Assembly (NCBI RefSeq): GCF_016599145.1 | Contig: NZ_JAENKO010000017.1 | Location: 1 to 50,722 of the forward strand | Source of the DNA: Tomitella cavernea | GTDB lineage: Bacteria; Actinomycetota; Actinomycetes; Mycobacteriales; Mycobacteriaceae | Length of the DNA stretch: 50,722 bases | Direction of reading: 5' to 3' | In this document: piece after piece, positions 31,159 to 39,418 of the stretch | Position numbering within the stretch: position 1 is the stretch's first letter | Layout: the number at the start of each line of letters is the position of its first letter | The notes under the pieces: model-generated | Seen by the model: the letters and a program-made list of their open reading frames with translations, nothing else | Database searches by the model: none | What the model was told of the DNA's origin: nothing | Program-made: the position numbers and the translations under genes

Positions 31159-32883
31159 GTGGCGAAGGAACCGGGACACGAGCGGCTCGGGCCCCAGCAG
31201 CGCGACGAGGCGTGGCGGCGGCTGGGTGCCGACCAGTTCGATCTGATCGTCATCGGCGGCGGGGTCGTCGGGGCGGGCACTGCTCTCGACGCCGCCACCC
31301 GCGGGCTCCGCGTGGCGCTCGTGGAGGCGCGGGACTTCGCCTCGGGCACCTCGTCGCGCTCGTCGAAGATGTTCCACGGCGGGCTGCGCTACCTCGAGCA
31401 GCTCGAGTTCGGGCTGGTGGCAGAGGCGCTGCATGAGCGGGAGCTAGCCATGTCGCGGTTGGCCCCGCACCTGGTCAAGCCGCTGCAGTTCCTGTTCCCG
31501 CTGCAGCACCGGCTGTGGGAGCGGCCCTACATCGCCGCCGGGATCATGCTGTACGACAGGATGGGCGGGGCCAAGTCGGTGCCCGCGCAGAAACACCTGA
31601 CCAGGGCGGGCGCGCTGCGCATGGCGCCGGGTCTCAAGCGCAGCGCACTGGTGGGCGGCATCCGCTACTACGACACCGTCGTCGACGATGCGCGCCACAC
31701 CATGACCGTCGCCCGCACCGCGGCCCACTACGGAACGGTGGTGCGCACCTCCACACAGGTGGTGGGGTTCCTGCACGAGGCAGACAGGGTGAGCGGCGTG
31801 CGTGTGCGTGACAGCGAGACCGGCGAGGTCGCCGAGGTGCGTGGGCACGCCGTGGTCAATGCGACGGGCGTGTGGACCGACGAGATCCAGTCGCTCTCCG
31901 GCGAGCGCGGCCGCTTCCGTGTGCGCGCTTCCAAGGGCGTGCACATCGTGGTCCCGCGGGACAGGATCGTCAGCGAGTCCGCGATCATCCTGCGTACCGA
32001 GAAGTCCGTGTTGTTCATCATCCCGTGGGGCCGCCACTGGATCATCGGCACTACCGACACCGACTGGAACCTGGACCTCGCGCACCCGGCCGCGACGCAC
32101 GCGGATATCGACTACCTGTTGCGCCACGTGAACAAGGCGCTGGTCACCCCGCTCACGCCCGACGACATCGAGGGTGTCTACGCGGGACTGCGACCGCTGC
32201 TGGCGGGGGAGAGCGACGAGACCTCCAAGCTCTCGCGCGAGCACGCGGTGGCGCGGGTGGCGCCCGGCCTGGTCGCCATCGCCGGCGGCAAGTACACCAC
32301 CTACCGGGTGATGGGCGCCGACGCCGTGGACGAGGCGGCGGAGGACATCCCGGGGCGGGTGGCCGAATCCGTGACGGACAAGGTGCCGCTGCTCGGTGCC
32401 GATGGCTACTTCGCCTTGGTCAATCAGGCGCAGCACGTGGCCGAACGGTACGGGGTGCACCCGTACCGGGTCCGCCACCTGCTGGATCGTTACGGATCGC
32501 TCATCCACGACGTGCTCGCGCACGCGGCCGGCCGGCCGGAGCTGCTGGGCCCCATCGACGCCGCACCCAACTACCTGCAGGTGGAGGTCGTCTACGCCGC
32601 CGACTCCGAGGGGGCCCTGCACGTGGAGGACGTGCTGGCCCGGCGCACGCGGATCTCCATCGAGTACGCCCACCGCGGCGTGGACTGCGCGCGGCAGACG
32701 GCCGAGCTCATGGCGGGCGTGCTCGGTTGGGGCCGGGCCACCGTCGAATGGGAGGTGGAGAACTACTGTGCGCGCGTCGAAGCGGAGGTGCGCTCGCAGG
32801 AGCAACCTGACGACCTGTCTGCGGACGAACTGCGCGCCGCGGCGCCGGAGGCGCGTGCCGAGATCCTCGAGCCCGTCGAATAG
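31159..32883 (+). CDS. glpD: Glycerol-3-phosphate dehydrogenase, FAD-dependent
   Basis: 574-residue membrane-associated flavoenzyme that oxidises glycerol 3-phosphate to dihydroxyacetone phosphate and passes electrons to quinone. FAD binding is at DLIVIGGGVVGAGTALDAA, followed by ARDFASGTSSRSSKMFHGGL, substrate-site WTDEIQSL and RASKGVHIVVPR, and the FAD C-terminal block VAIAGGKYTTYRVM. The C-terminal cap domain (~430-574) is complete. The GTG at 31159 has AGAGGGAG 6 nt upstream. TAGCCT at 31090-31095 is a possible -10. It is divergent from glpK, and corresponds to glpD2 beside lpdA in mycobacteria. Confidence 0.97.
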   Translation: MAKEPGHERLGPQQRDEAWRRLGADQFDLIVIGGGVVGAGTALDAATRGLRVALVEARDFASGTSSRSSKMFHGGLRYLEQLEFGLVAEALHERELAMSRLAPHLVKPLQFLFPLQHRLWERPYIAAGIMLYDRMGGAKSVPAQKHLTRAGALRMAPGLKRSALVGGIRYYDTVVDDARHTMTVARTAAHYGTVVRTSTQVVGFLHEADRVSGVRVRDSETGEVAEVRGHAVVNATGVWTDEIQSLSGERGRFRVRASKGVHIVVPRDRIVSESAIILRTEKSVLFIIPWGRHWIIGTTDTDWNLDLAHPAATHADIDYLLRHVNKALVTPLTPDDIEGVYAGLRPLLAGESDETSKLSREHAVARVAPGLVAIAGGKYTTYRVMGADAVDEAAEDIPGRVAESVTDKVPLLGADGYFALVNQAQHVAERYGVHPYRVRHLLDRYGSLIHDVLAHAAGRPELLGPIDAAPNYLQVEVVYAADSEGALHVEDVLARRTRISIEYAHRGVDCARQTAELMAGVLGWGRATVEWEVENYCARVEAEVRSQEQPDDLSADELRAAAPEARAEILEPVE

Positions 32884-32915
32884 TCGCGTCGGCGCCGCGG
32901 GCGTGCCGGCGTTCC

Positions 32916-33233
32916 TCAGGCAGGTTCGGGAAGGCCCATCTCGGAGCGGGTGGCGGTGGGGATGTGCGCCAGGTGCTCGGCGTTCTTTGTGACGAACTTG
33001 CGCACGTAGCTGCACGTGGGAATCACGGACAGGCCGGCGGCTTCGGTGTCCGCCAGCGCGGCGGCGACGACCTTGCCGGCCAGGCCACGGCCGCCGAACT
33101 CGGAACCGACCTCCGTGTGGTCGAAGTCGCGGGCACCGTCGGCCGGCGTGTAGGCGGCGAAGCCGGCGAGCGCGTCGTCGACGAAGACCTCGAACCGGTT
33201 CTGCTGCGCGTTGTGGACGATCTTCTCGGTCAT
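32916..33233 (-). CDS. Small GNAT-like acetyltransferase (YjdJ type)
   Basis: 105-residue protein of the short GCN5-related family (N-acetyltransferase, YjdJ/CG-type). Core elements are NRFEVFVDDALAGFAAYTP, then FDHTEVGSEFGGRGLAGKVV, where the G/R-G-x-G/A acetyl-CoA loop is GGRGLAGK, and IPTCSYVRKFVTKN, where a Cys-Ser-Tyr follows the beta strand. Such proteins acetylate small amines or remain uncharacterised. The ATG at 33233 is chosen by domain length; the frame upstream is antisense or overlaps the MpaB-like gene. It converges with glpD and lies 51 bp downstream of the MpaB-like gene. Confidence 0.85.
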   Translation of the reverse strand: MTEKIVHNAQQNRFEVFVDDALAGFAAYTPADGARDFDHTEVGSEFGGRGLAGKVVAAALADTEAAGLSVIPTCSYVRKFVTKNAEHLAHIPTATRSEMGLPEPA

Positions 33234-33283
33234 CTGCTGCCGCCTTCCGTCGACCTCGGCCCGCGAATTGCGGACGTACCCAC

Positions 33284-34327
33284 TCACCGTTGTAGCAGTC
33301 GCCTGACTAAACCCGGCGCCCAGGCCGTGCGGGGAGCGCCCGCCGGGTTGTAATGCTGAGGCCCTGTGGCGTACCGGCCGGCGGGGAGATTCCGGGCGGG
33401 ACTCTCCAGCAACGGCGCGTCTGCGGCGACCCGCCCGGCGGCGCGGTCGAGGCCGTCGCGGGCCCGCGGATGCTTGCGGTAGCGCGGCGGTACGAGGCTG
33501 AACAGCGCGTTGACGGTGCGCCCGACGAGCCGGTGCAGTCGCTCGTCGCGCGCCGTCCAGCGGTAGCCCAGCAGGTCCCGCACCTCTCGGTCGTACATCC
33601 CCACCGTCAGCCAGACGAACCCGCGTGCCAACAGCGGACGCTGCAGCCGCCAGAGACGATCCGGCAGCCACGGTAGAAATGGCGGGCGGGGGAGCGCGGT
33701 GAGGTCGAGCACGTCGCGCGTGGCCTTGTTGTCCTCGAGCACCTCGGCGCACATGTGCTTCCAATACCGCTGGAAGTCTTCCCAGGTGTCCGGCACCGGC
33801 CGCATGCTCACGCCGTACTGCGCGTACCACTGCTTGTGCTCGTCGAACAACCGGCGCTTCTCCGCCTCCGAGATGCCGCCGCAGAAGTGTTCGGCGGTGA
33901 CGATGGTGCCGTAGAAGAACGTGGCGTGCGCCCAGTAGAAGACGTCCTGGTCCAGCGCGTGGTAGCGGCGCCCCTGGGCGTCGACGCCTTTGATGCCGCG
34001 GTGGTAGTCCCGCACCTCGAGTCCCGTCCGGTGTGCGCGGTCGCCGTCGAACACGACGCCGCCGATGGGGTACAGCGACCGCAGCAGCCGCTCCCAGCGT
34101 TCGTCGAAGAAATCCGAGTGCTGCTCCACCGCGGCGCCGAGCTTGGGGTGCATGTTCTGCATCGAGCCGGCCCAGGGGCCCTGGAGCAGCCCGCGCCAGT
34201 CGCCGAAGTACTTCCACGTCGCCGAACCGGGCCCGAGCGGCGCGGGTGCGGGTGTGGCGGGAGCAGGTGTGGCCGAGGTGGCCTCCTGCCGGTGCGTTCC
34301 GGCGCGGGACGGTGGGACTGCGATCAT
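33284..34327 (-). CDS. MpaB-family (DUF2236) oxygenase
   Basis: 347-residue protein of the DUF2236 family, which includes the haem-dependent latex-clearing protein Lcp and the fungal MpaB oxygenase. Visible signatures are RTGLEVRDYHRGIKGVDAQG and DVFYWAHATFFYGTIV, where the His lies in the presumed haem/metal pocket, then KQWYAQYGVSMRPVPDTWE and YWKHMCAEVLEDN. No signal peptide is evident: the N-terminus is a ~35-residue Ala/Pro/Thr-rich segment. GAGGAG lies 5 nt before the ATG. It is divergent from a TetR gene with a strong dyad between them, so TetR control is likely. The substrate is unknown. Confidence 0.85.
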   Translation of the reverse strand: MIAVPPSRAGTHRQEATSATPAPATPAPAPLGPGSATWKYFGDWRGLLQGPWAGSMQNMHPKLGAAVEQHSDFFDERWERLLRSLYPIGGVVFDGDRAHRTGLEVRDYHRGIKGVDAQGRRYHALDQDVFYWAHATFFYGTIVTAEHFCGGISEAEKRRLFDEHKQWYAQYGVSMRPVPDTWEDFQRYWKHMCAEVLEDNKATRDVLDLTALPRPPFLPWLPDRLWRLQRPLLARGFVWLTVGMYDREVRDLLGYRWTARDERLHRLVGRTVNALFSLVPPRYRKHPRARDGLDRAAGRVAADAPLLESPARNLPAGRYATGPQHYNPAGAPRTAWAPGLVRRLLQR

Positions 34328-34385
34328 CCGGGCTCCTCGATTCCAGCCAGGTCGATTCCATCAGGCGACTGGCCGCACGCCCTTT

Positions 34386-34403
34386 TGACAACGTATGTTG
34401 TCA
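34386..34403. promoter_or_regulatory. TetR operator between mpaB-like gene and tetR
   Basis: TGACAACGTATGTTGTCA is a perfect 7-bp inverted repeat (TGACAAC/GTTGTCA) with a 4-bp spacer. It overlaps a TTGACA -35 hexamer (34385-34390) that is followed 16 bp later by TAGGAA, so a protein bound here would block tetR transcription. It also lies 59 bp upstream of the divergent mpaB-like start. It is the expected autoregulatory operator of the adjacent TetR protein. Confidence 0.7.
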
Positions 34404-34446
34404 GGATAGGAATGCGGTGCGGATCGGTCAAGGGAGGTGGTGCGCG

Positions 34447-35067
34447 ATGGTGCGTCCGCGTGAGGCGCGGCCTTCGCTGGAGGAGCGCAGGCGGATGCGG
34501 CGTGAGGCGCTGATCGATGCGGGCATCACCCTGCTCGGCGCCACCGGGACGACGCCGCTGACGGTGCGCGCGGCATGCCGTGCCGCGGGCCTGACGGAAC
34601 GGTACTTCTACGAGAGTTTCGATGATCGGGACGGCTTCGTGCGCAGCGTCTACGACGCGCTGGGCCGCAGGGCCAAGGCTGCTCTCGACGGCGTGGTGCA
34701 TGCGGGGCCAATGGACGGCGCGATGCGCGCACGTGCCGCGGTGGAGGCCTTCGTCGGGCTGACGGTGGACCGGCCGGTGCTGGGCCGCGCCCTGCTCATC
34801 GCGCCGCTCACCGAACCCGCGCTCAGCAGGGTCGGTGTGGCCCTCGCGCCGGAGTTCGTCACGATGGTGTTCGACGGCCTTTCGGCGGTGGAGGACGTGG
34901 AGGAGCGGCGCATGCGGTCCACGGGACTCGTCGGCGCATTCACGGCCCTGTTCATCGGGTATCTCGATGGCACCCTCGCCGTGGGCCGTGAGCGGCTCGT
35001 CGAACACTGCGTGGGGCTGCTGGTCGACTCGGGGATCCGCAACCCGCGCGGATCGGTCAGCGCGTAG
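34447..35067 (+). CDS. TetR-family transcriptional regulator
   Basis: 206-residue repressor. The N-terminal helix-turn-helix is LTVRAACRAAGLTERYFYES (about residues 38-57), preceded by RRMRREALIDAGITLLGATG. The C-terminal ligand domain is unassigned. The ATG at 34447 has a perfect GGAGGTGG Shine-Dalgarno. The operator-like dyad upstream and the divergent MpaB-like oxygenase suggest that it represses the oxygenase gene and itself. It ends 114 bp before the convergent accA3. Confidence 0.92.
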   Translation: MVRPREARPSLEERRRMRREALIDAGITLLGATGTTPLTVRAACRAAGLTERYFYESFDDRDGFVRSVYDALGRRAKAALDGVVHAGPMDGAMRARAAVEAFVGLTVDRPVLGRALLIAPLTEPALSRVGVALAPEFVTMVFDGLSAVEDVEERRMRSTGLVGAFTALFIGYLDGTLAVGRERLVEHCVGLLVDSGIRNPRGSVSA

Positions 35068-35110
35068 ACGGGCCGAGGCCGGGTGCCGCGCCCCGGACCC
35101 GCGAGGACGA

Positions 35111-35158
35111 CTGTGGGCCGGGCACGCGGATCCTTCGATCGACGTGCCCGACCCACAG
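35111..35158. terminator. Bidirectional terminator between tetR and accA3
   Basis: A long hairpin with 16-nt arms (left CTGTGGGCCGGGCACG at 35111-35126, right arm at 35143-35158), one mismatch and a 16-nt loop. It lies between two convergent genes, 43 bp after the tetR stop and 23 bp after the accA3 stop. There is no T-run, as is common for actinobacterial terminators. Confidence 0.65.
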
Positions 35159-35181
35159 CGCGGGCTTCCGGACCCGAGTCC

Positions 35182-36975
35182 CTACTTGATCTCGGCCAGC
35201 ACGGTGCCCTGGTTGATGGCGGCGCCCGGCTCGACGGCGAGGCCGGTGACGACGCCGTCCTTGTGCGCGGTCACCGGGTTCTCCATCTTCATCGCCTCGA
35301 GCACCACGATCAGGTCGCCGGCGGCGACCTCCTGGCCCTCCTCGACGGCGATCTTGACGACGGTGCCTTGCATGGGGGCGGTGATCGCGTCGCCGGACAC
35401 CGCGGTGTTGCCGGCGGCGCCGCGCTTGCGCGGCTTGACCTTGCGGCGCACGGCAGTGGCGGTGCCGCCGCCATTGCCGTTGCCGCCGAGGTTCAGCTCT
35501 CCGGGCAGTGACACCTCGAGCCGGCGGCCGCCGACCTCGACCACGACATTCTGCCGCTCGGCGTCGTCCTCAGGGGCCTCACCGGGGGCGTTGAACGGCT
35601 CGATGTCGTTGACCCACTCGGTCTCGATCCACTTGGTGTAGATGTCGAAGCCGTTCTCGTCGCCGATGAAGGCCGGGTCGTCGAGCACGGCGCGGTCGAA
35701 CGGGATCACCGTGGCCAGACCCTCGACCGTGAACTCGGCCAGCGCGCGGCGGGCGCGTGCCAGGGCCTGCGGGCGGTCCTCACCGGTGACGATGAGCTTG
35801 GCGAGCATCGAATCGAACTGGCCGCCGATGACGCTGCCGGTCTCCACACCCGAGTCCATGCGCACGCCGGGGCCGGTGGGCGGCTGGAACAGGGTGACGG
35901 GCCCCGGGGCGGGCAGGAAGCCGCGGCCGACGTCCTCGCCGTTGATGCGGAACTCGATGGAGTGCCCGCGCGGGGTGGGATCCTCCTTGATGGAGATCTC
36001 CTCGCCGTTGGCGATGCGGAACTGCTCGAGCACCAGGTCGATGCCCGAGGTCTCCTCGGTGACGGGATGCTCCACCTGCAGGCGGGTGTTGACCTCGAGG
36101 AAGCTGATCGTGTCGCCTTGCACCATGTACTCGACGGTGCCGGCGCCGTAGTAGCCGGCTTCGCGGCAGATGGCCTTGGCCGAGGAGTGGATGCGGCCGC
36201 GCTGCTCGTCGGTGAGGAACGGCGCGGGAGCCTCCTCGACCAGCTTCTGGAAGCGACGCTGCAGCGAGCAGTCGCGGGTGCCGACGACGACGACGTTGCC
36301 GTGGGTGTCGGCGATCACCTGGGCCTCGACATGGCGGGCCTTGTCCAGGTACTGCTCGACGAAGCACTCGCCGCGGCCGAAGGCGGCGACGGCTTCGCGC
36401 GTGGCCGACTCGAACAGCTCGGGGATCTCCTCGACGGTGCGCGCCACCTTCATTCCGCGCCCGCCGCCGCCGAACGCGGCCTTGATGGCCACGGGGACGC
36501 CGTGCTGTTCGGCGAAGGCGACGACCTCGTCCGCCCCGGCGACAGGGTCCTTGGTGCCCGCGGCCATGGGGGCGTTCGCGCGCTCGGCGATGTGGCGGGC
36601 GGTGACCTTGTCGCCCAGGTCGCGGATCGACTGCGGCGACGGGCCGATCCAGATCAGGCCCGCGTCCAGGACGGCCTGGGCGAAGTCGGCGTTCTCCGAC
36701 AGGAAGCCGTAGCCGGGGTGGATCGCGTCGGCGCCGGAATCGGCGGCGGCTTTGAGGATCTTGGCGAAGTCGAGGTACGAATCGGCAGAGGTCTGACCGC
36801 CCAGAGCGAAGGCCTCGTCGGCGAGGCGGACGTGGGGTGCGTTGGCGTCGGGCTCGGCGTAGACGGCCACGCTGGCGAGACCCGCGTCGGCTGCCGCTCG
36901 TATCACTCGCACCGCGATCTCGCCACGGTTGGCGACGAGGACCTTGGTGATCTTTTCACTGGAGTGATTCGGCAC
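35182..36975 (-). CDS. accA3: Acyl-CoA carboxylase alpha subunit (biotin carboxylase + BCCP)
   Basis: 597-residue AccA3-type subunit. It carboxylates biotin with ATP and bicarbonate and then supplies AccD subunits. The biotin carboxylase domain begins [18 protein letters not shown] and includes [12 protein letters not shown] (ATP-grasp loop) and [15 protein letters not shown]. The C-terminal BCCP domain has the biotinyl lysine in EAMKMENPV (around residue 563). A Gly/Asn-rich and basic linker ([19 protein letters not shown]) precedes the BCCP domain. The GTG start has GGGAGG 4 nt upstream, and the N-terminus [12 protein letters not shown] matches the family. It serves AccD5 and, in mycolate producers, AccD4 and AccD6 complexes encoded elsewhere. 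Its biotin is attached by BirA in this window. Confidence 0.96.
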   Translation of the reverse strand: MPNHSSEKITKVLVANRGEIAVRVIRAAADAGLASVAVYAEPDANAPHVRLADEAFALGGQTSADSYLDFAKILKAAADSGADAIHPGYGFLSENADFAQAVLDAGLIWIGPSPQSIRDLGDKVTARHIAERANAPMAAGTKDPVAGADEVVAFAEQHGVPVAIKAAFGGGGRGMKVARTVEEIPELFESATREAVAAFGRGECFVEQYLDKARHVEAQVIADTHGNVVVVGTRDCSLQRRFQKLVEEAPAPFLTDEQRGRIHSSAKAICREAGYYGAGTVEYMVQGDTISFLEVNTRLQVEHPVTEETSGIDLVLEQFRIANGEEISIKEDPTPRGHSIEFRINGEDVGRGFLPAPGPVTLFQPPTGPGVRMDSGVETGSVIGGQFDSMLAKLIVTGEDRPQALARARRALAEFTVEGLATVIPFDRAVLDDPAFIGDENGFDIYTKWIETEWVNDIEPFNAPGEAPEDDAERQNVVVEVGGRRLEVSLPGELNLGGNGNGGGTATAVRRKVKPRKRGAAGNTAVSGDAITAPMQGTVVKIAVEEGQEVAAGDLIVVLEAMKMENPVTAHKDGVVTGLAVEPGAAINQGTVLAEIK

Positions 36976-37111
36976 AGGGCCTCCCGGGTGTGTCTTCGTG
37001 GAAATTCGTGCCCCTCATGGGGGCGATTCTGGTAAAGGAGTCTAAGCAGCGGGGCGGTGCGACGTCAGCCACCGGTCCCGCTGCGACTGCATCGCGACAC
37101 TGCGCGACCGC

Positions 37112-37136
37112 ATCACATTCTATGCGCCTGTGTGAT
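37112..37136. promoter_or_regulatory. Inverted repeat upstream of accA3
   Basis: ATCACA at 37112-37117 and TGTGAT at 37131-37136 form a perfect 6-bp dyad separated by 13 bp, in an unusually AT-rich patch (ttctatgcg) directly downstream of the sufE stop and ~137 bp upstream of accA3. It may be a regulator site for accA3 or part of the sufE 3' end. The half-sites are in the reverse order of a CRP/GlxR box. Confidence 0.3.
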
Positions 37137-37143
37137 CGCGGCG

Positions 37144-37563
37144 TCAGGCGGACTCCCGGATATTGCGTTTGACGCGGGAGAGCATGGCGGACAAACCGCG
37201 CAGCCGCAGCGGGCTGACCACCTTCTCCAGGCCCAGGGTGGAGTAGAAGTCGTCGGGCACCGCCAGAATGTCCTCGGCGCTGCTGCCGTTGAGCCCCTCG
37301 TGCAGGATCCCTGCGAAACCGCGGGTGGTGGGGGCCTCGGGGGGAGCGCTGAAGTACAGGCGCACCGATTGCCGGTCCGCGGCGTCGACGCGCAGGAACA
37401 GCGGCGACTGGCACTCGGGCACCGGCTCCATCGCCGCCTCCTCGAGTTCGGCCGGGAGCGGGGGGAGCTCCTGGCTGAACTCGAGGAGAAGGGTGACCTT
37501 GTCCTGCCCTTGGAGGTCCTCGAAATCGTCGATGATCTCCGCGAGTGCGGCGGGAATGCTCAT
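37144..37563 (-). CDS. sufE: SufE-family sulfur acceptor protein
   Basis: 139-residue SufE-like protein that accepts persulfide sulfur from a desulfurase or sulfurtransferase and passes it on for Fe-S cluster or related synthesis. The start [20 protein letters not shown] and the catalytic Cys51 in [11 protein letters not shown] are typical. The C-terminal [20 protein letters not shown], then SAMLSRVKR, is the family's hallmark end. The ATG overlaps the sseA stop (ATGA), so the rhodanese and SufE are made together and may be donor and acceptor. Confidence 0.94.
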   Translation of the reverse strand: MSIPAALAEIIDDFEDLQGQDKVTLLLEFSQELPPLPAELEEAAMEPVPECQSPLFLRVDAADRQSVRLYFSAPPEAPTTRGFAGILHEGLNGSSAEDILAVPDDFYSTLGLEKVVSPLRLRGLSAMLSRVKRNIRESA

Positions 37564-38471
37564 GACCGTGACGGTACCGCCCCGGGCTCCTCGCCCGCCG
37601 CGATGGGGACGCGCACCGTGTTGCCCCACTCGGTCCACGAGCCGTCGTAATTGCGGATGTTCGGCAGGCCCAGCAGATGGGTGAGCACGAACCAGGTGTG
37701 GCTGGAGCGTTCACCGATCCGGCAGTAGGCGATGATCTCGCCGTCGTCTCCCTGCCGGGCGTCCTTGACGCCGGCGTAGATCTGCTCGAGCTCCTCGCGG
37801 GAGCGGAAACGGCCGTCCGGCGCGGCCGCCTTGGCCCACGGGATCGAGACGGCGCTGGGGATGTGGCCGCCCCGCAGGACGCCCTCCTGCGGGTAGTCGG
37901 GCATGTGGGTGCGCCGGCCGGTGTACTCCTCGGGCGAGCGGACGTCGACGAGCGGCCCGGATCCGAGGAACTCACGGACGTAGCCCTGGTAAGCGCGGAT
38001 CTGCGAATCGTCGCGCTCGACCACCGGGTACTCCGTGCGGGGCAGTTGCGGGACGTCGAAGGTCATCTCGCGGTTCTCGGCCAGCCAGGCGTCGCGGCCG
38101 CCGTCGAGCAGGCGGACGTCGTCGTGCCCGAACAGCGTGAACACCCACAGCGCGTAGGCCGCCCACCAGTTGGACTTGTCGCCGTAGACGACGATGGTGT
38201 CGTCGCGCTTGATGCCCTTGCTGCTCATCAACTCGGCGAAGGCGGCCCCATCGAGGTAGTCGCGGGTCACCTGGTCGTTGAGGTCCAGGTGCCAGTCCAC
38301 CTTGACCGCGCCGGGGATGTGGCCGACGTCGTAGAGCAGCACGTCCTCGTCCGACTCGACCACGACGAGGCCCGGCGTGCCGATGTTCGCGGAGAGCCAC
38401 TCGGTGGACACGAGGCGTTCCGGGTGTGCATAGGCGGCGAAGTTCGGATTCTGCTCGACGGGGACTGGCAC
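37560..38471 (-). CDS. sseA: Thiosulfate sulfurtransferase (rhodanese)
   Basis: 303-residue tandem rhodanese. The N-terminal inactive domain has [16 protein letters not shown] and [16 protein letters not shown], while the C-terminal domain has [22 protein letters not shown] and the active-site loop [15 protein letters not shown] with the catalytic Cys near residue 250. The GTG at 38471 has AGGAG 6 nt upstream, which decides the start; the open frame extends 53 codons further through a tandem repeat and is not believed. A 14-bp tandem array lies 76-146 nt upstream, probably inside the mRNA leader. It is coupled to sufE. Confidence 0.94.
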   Translation of the reverse strand: MPVPVEQNPNFAAYAHPERLVSTEWLSANIGTPGLVVVESDEDVLLYDVGHIPGAVKVDWHLDLNDQVTRDYLDGAAFAELMSSKGIKRDDTIVVYGDKSNWWAAYALWVFTLFGHDDVRLLDGGRDAWLAENREMTFDVPQLPRTEYPVVERDDSQIRAYQGYVREFLGSGPLVDVRSPEEYTGRRTHMPDYPQEGVLRGGHIPSAVSIPWAKAAAPDGRFRSREELEQIYAGVKDARQGDDGEIIAYCRIGERSSHTWFVLTHLLGLPNIRNYDGSWTEWGNTVRVPIAAGEEPGAVPSRS

Positions 38472-38546
38472 GGTGCGCTCCTGTTGTCTCGGCAGTGGCG
38501 GGCTGGGACGTCGCGGCGTGCGGCTTCGTCGGTGCCTGGCGCGCAT

Positions 38547-38616
38547 GGCCAGCCTGGCAGGGCCAGCCTGGCAGGGCCAGCCTGGCAGGGCCGGTCTGGC
38601 AGGGCCGGTCTGGCAG
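38547..38616 (-). repeat. 14-bp tandem dyad repeats upstream of sseA
   Basis: Five contiguous 14-bp units: three of GGCCAGCCTGGCAG and two of GGCCGGTCTGGCAG, followed by a degenerate sixth (38617-38630). The first type contains the dyad GCCAG-c-CTGGC. The array lies 76 nt upstream of the sseA GTG. On the minus strand a TAGGCT hexamer (38650-38655) would place transcription start near 38643, so the array would be transcribed in a ~170-nt leader and could form serial small hairpins. Confidence 0.85.
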
Positions 38617-38641
38617 GGCCGATTAGGCAACGTCGCCGTGA

Positions 38642-38948
38642 CGTAAATCAGCCTAGTCCCCCGGGCGGCCGGTGAGACACGACGCGGGGCCGCATGGCGG
38701 TGTGGACCCTGTCACTCGCGCCTGCCGCGCTCGGCGTGCGGCCCGTCGCGGGACGGACCGCGAGGCGCGGGTAGAAGACTCCGGTGATGTGGTACGCGAT
38801 GAATCCGTCGTCGGGCAGGGACGCCATCCCGCCGTGCTCGCGGGCCCAGCGCTCCTCTATGACGTGAGGCTGGCTGGCGCTGTGTTCATCCATGCGCGGT
38901 TCTGCCGGACATGCCCGCGGCGCGCACACGCTTCGCCGCTTTCGCGGG
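38642..38948. other. Intergenic region; one doubtful small ORF
   Basis: 307 bp between the sseA leader and the cupin gene. The candidate sseA -10 (TAGGCT, minus strand) is at 38650-38655, and GATTAGGC/GCCTAGTC (38621-38628 and 38651-38658) form an 8-bp inverted repeat with one mismatch. A minus-strand frame 38648-38893 could encode 81 residues beginning MDEHSASQPHVIEERW, containing GFIAYHITGVFYPRLAVRP. It has no ribosome-binding site, no -10 and no family I recognise, so I do not call it a gene. Confidence 0.4.
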
Positions 38949-39329
38949 CTACTCCTCGTCGCCGGTGGCGTCGGGATCGAGCATGGTCAGCAGCAGCGTC
39001 GCATCGGTGACGGCGCGCACCTCGTGCAGCAGCCGGGCCGACAAGTGCGCGATGTCGCCGGGATGCAGGTCCGCCGTGTGCCCGTCGGCGGTGAACGCGA
39101 TGTGCCCGTCGATCGACTGCACGAGGATGGGGAAGGCCGCCTTGTGTTCGGCGAGGATCTGGCCGGCGGCGAACCGGAACACGATCACCCGGGCGCCGTC
39201 GGCGACCATGATCCTCTTGACGCCCGGACGCGTGGCGCGCGGCTCCACCGCGTCGATCAGGCCGTGATGCTCGGCCATGGTGAGGATCCTGGGCGCGTTG
39301 TCGGATCCGGTCGTCTGCTCGTCGGACAT
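38949..39329 (-). CDS. Cupin-domain protein
   Basis: 126-residue single cupin. Motif 1 is GQILAEHKAAFPILVQSIDG (one His retained), and motif 2 is LHPGDIAHLSARLLHEVRA with a His. The strand KRIMVADGARVIVFRFAAGQ precedes them. Proteins of this size and type ('LuxR-like cupin') have no settled function. The ATG has GAGAGG 5 nt upstream. It sits alone between maf and sseA, a spot with no cupin gene in M. tuberculosis as I recall it. Confidence 0.8.
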   Translation of the reverse strand: MSDEQTTGSDNAPRILTMAEHHGLIDAVEPRATRPGVKRIMVADGARVIVFRFAAGQILAEHKAAFPILVQSIDGHIAFTADGHTADLHPGDIAHLSARLLHEVRAVTDATLLLTMLDPDATGDEE

Positions 39330-39418
39330 GGTTTCCTCTCAGCGCGGCGGTCGGACCCGATCTTCGCACGTCGAGGCTGCCTGTGCCGCCGTGCCCGGCC
39401 GGCGATCGGGCGCGGCGG

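Noticed and set aside
37112-37136. CRP/GlxR binding site
   Set aside because: The half-sites are in the order TCACA...TGTGA, the reverse of the CRP consensus TGTGA...TCACA.
38648-38893. 81-residue hypothetical gene upstream of sseA
   Set aside because: No Shine-Dalgarno, no leaderless -10 and no recognisable family, and it overlaps the probable sseA promoter. Kept only as a note.
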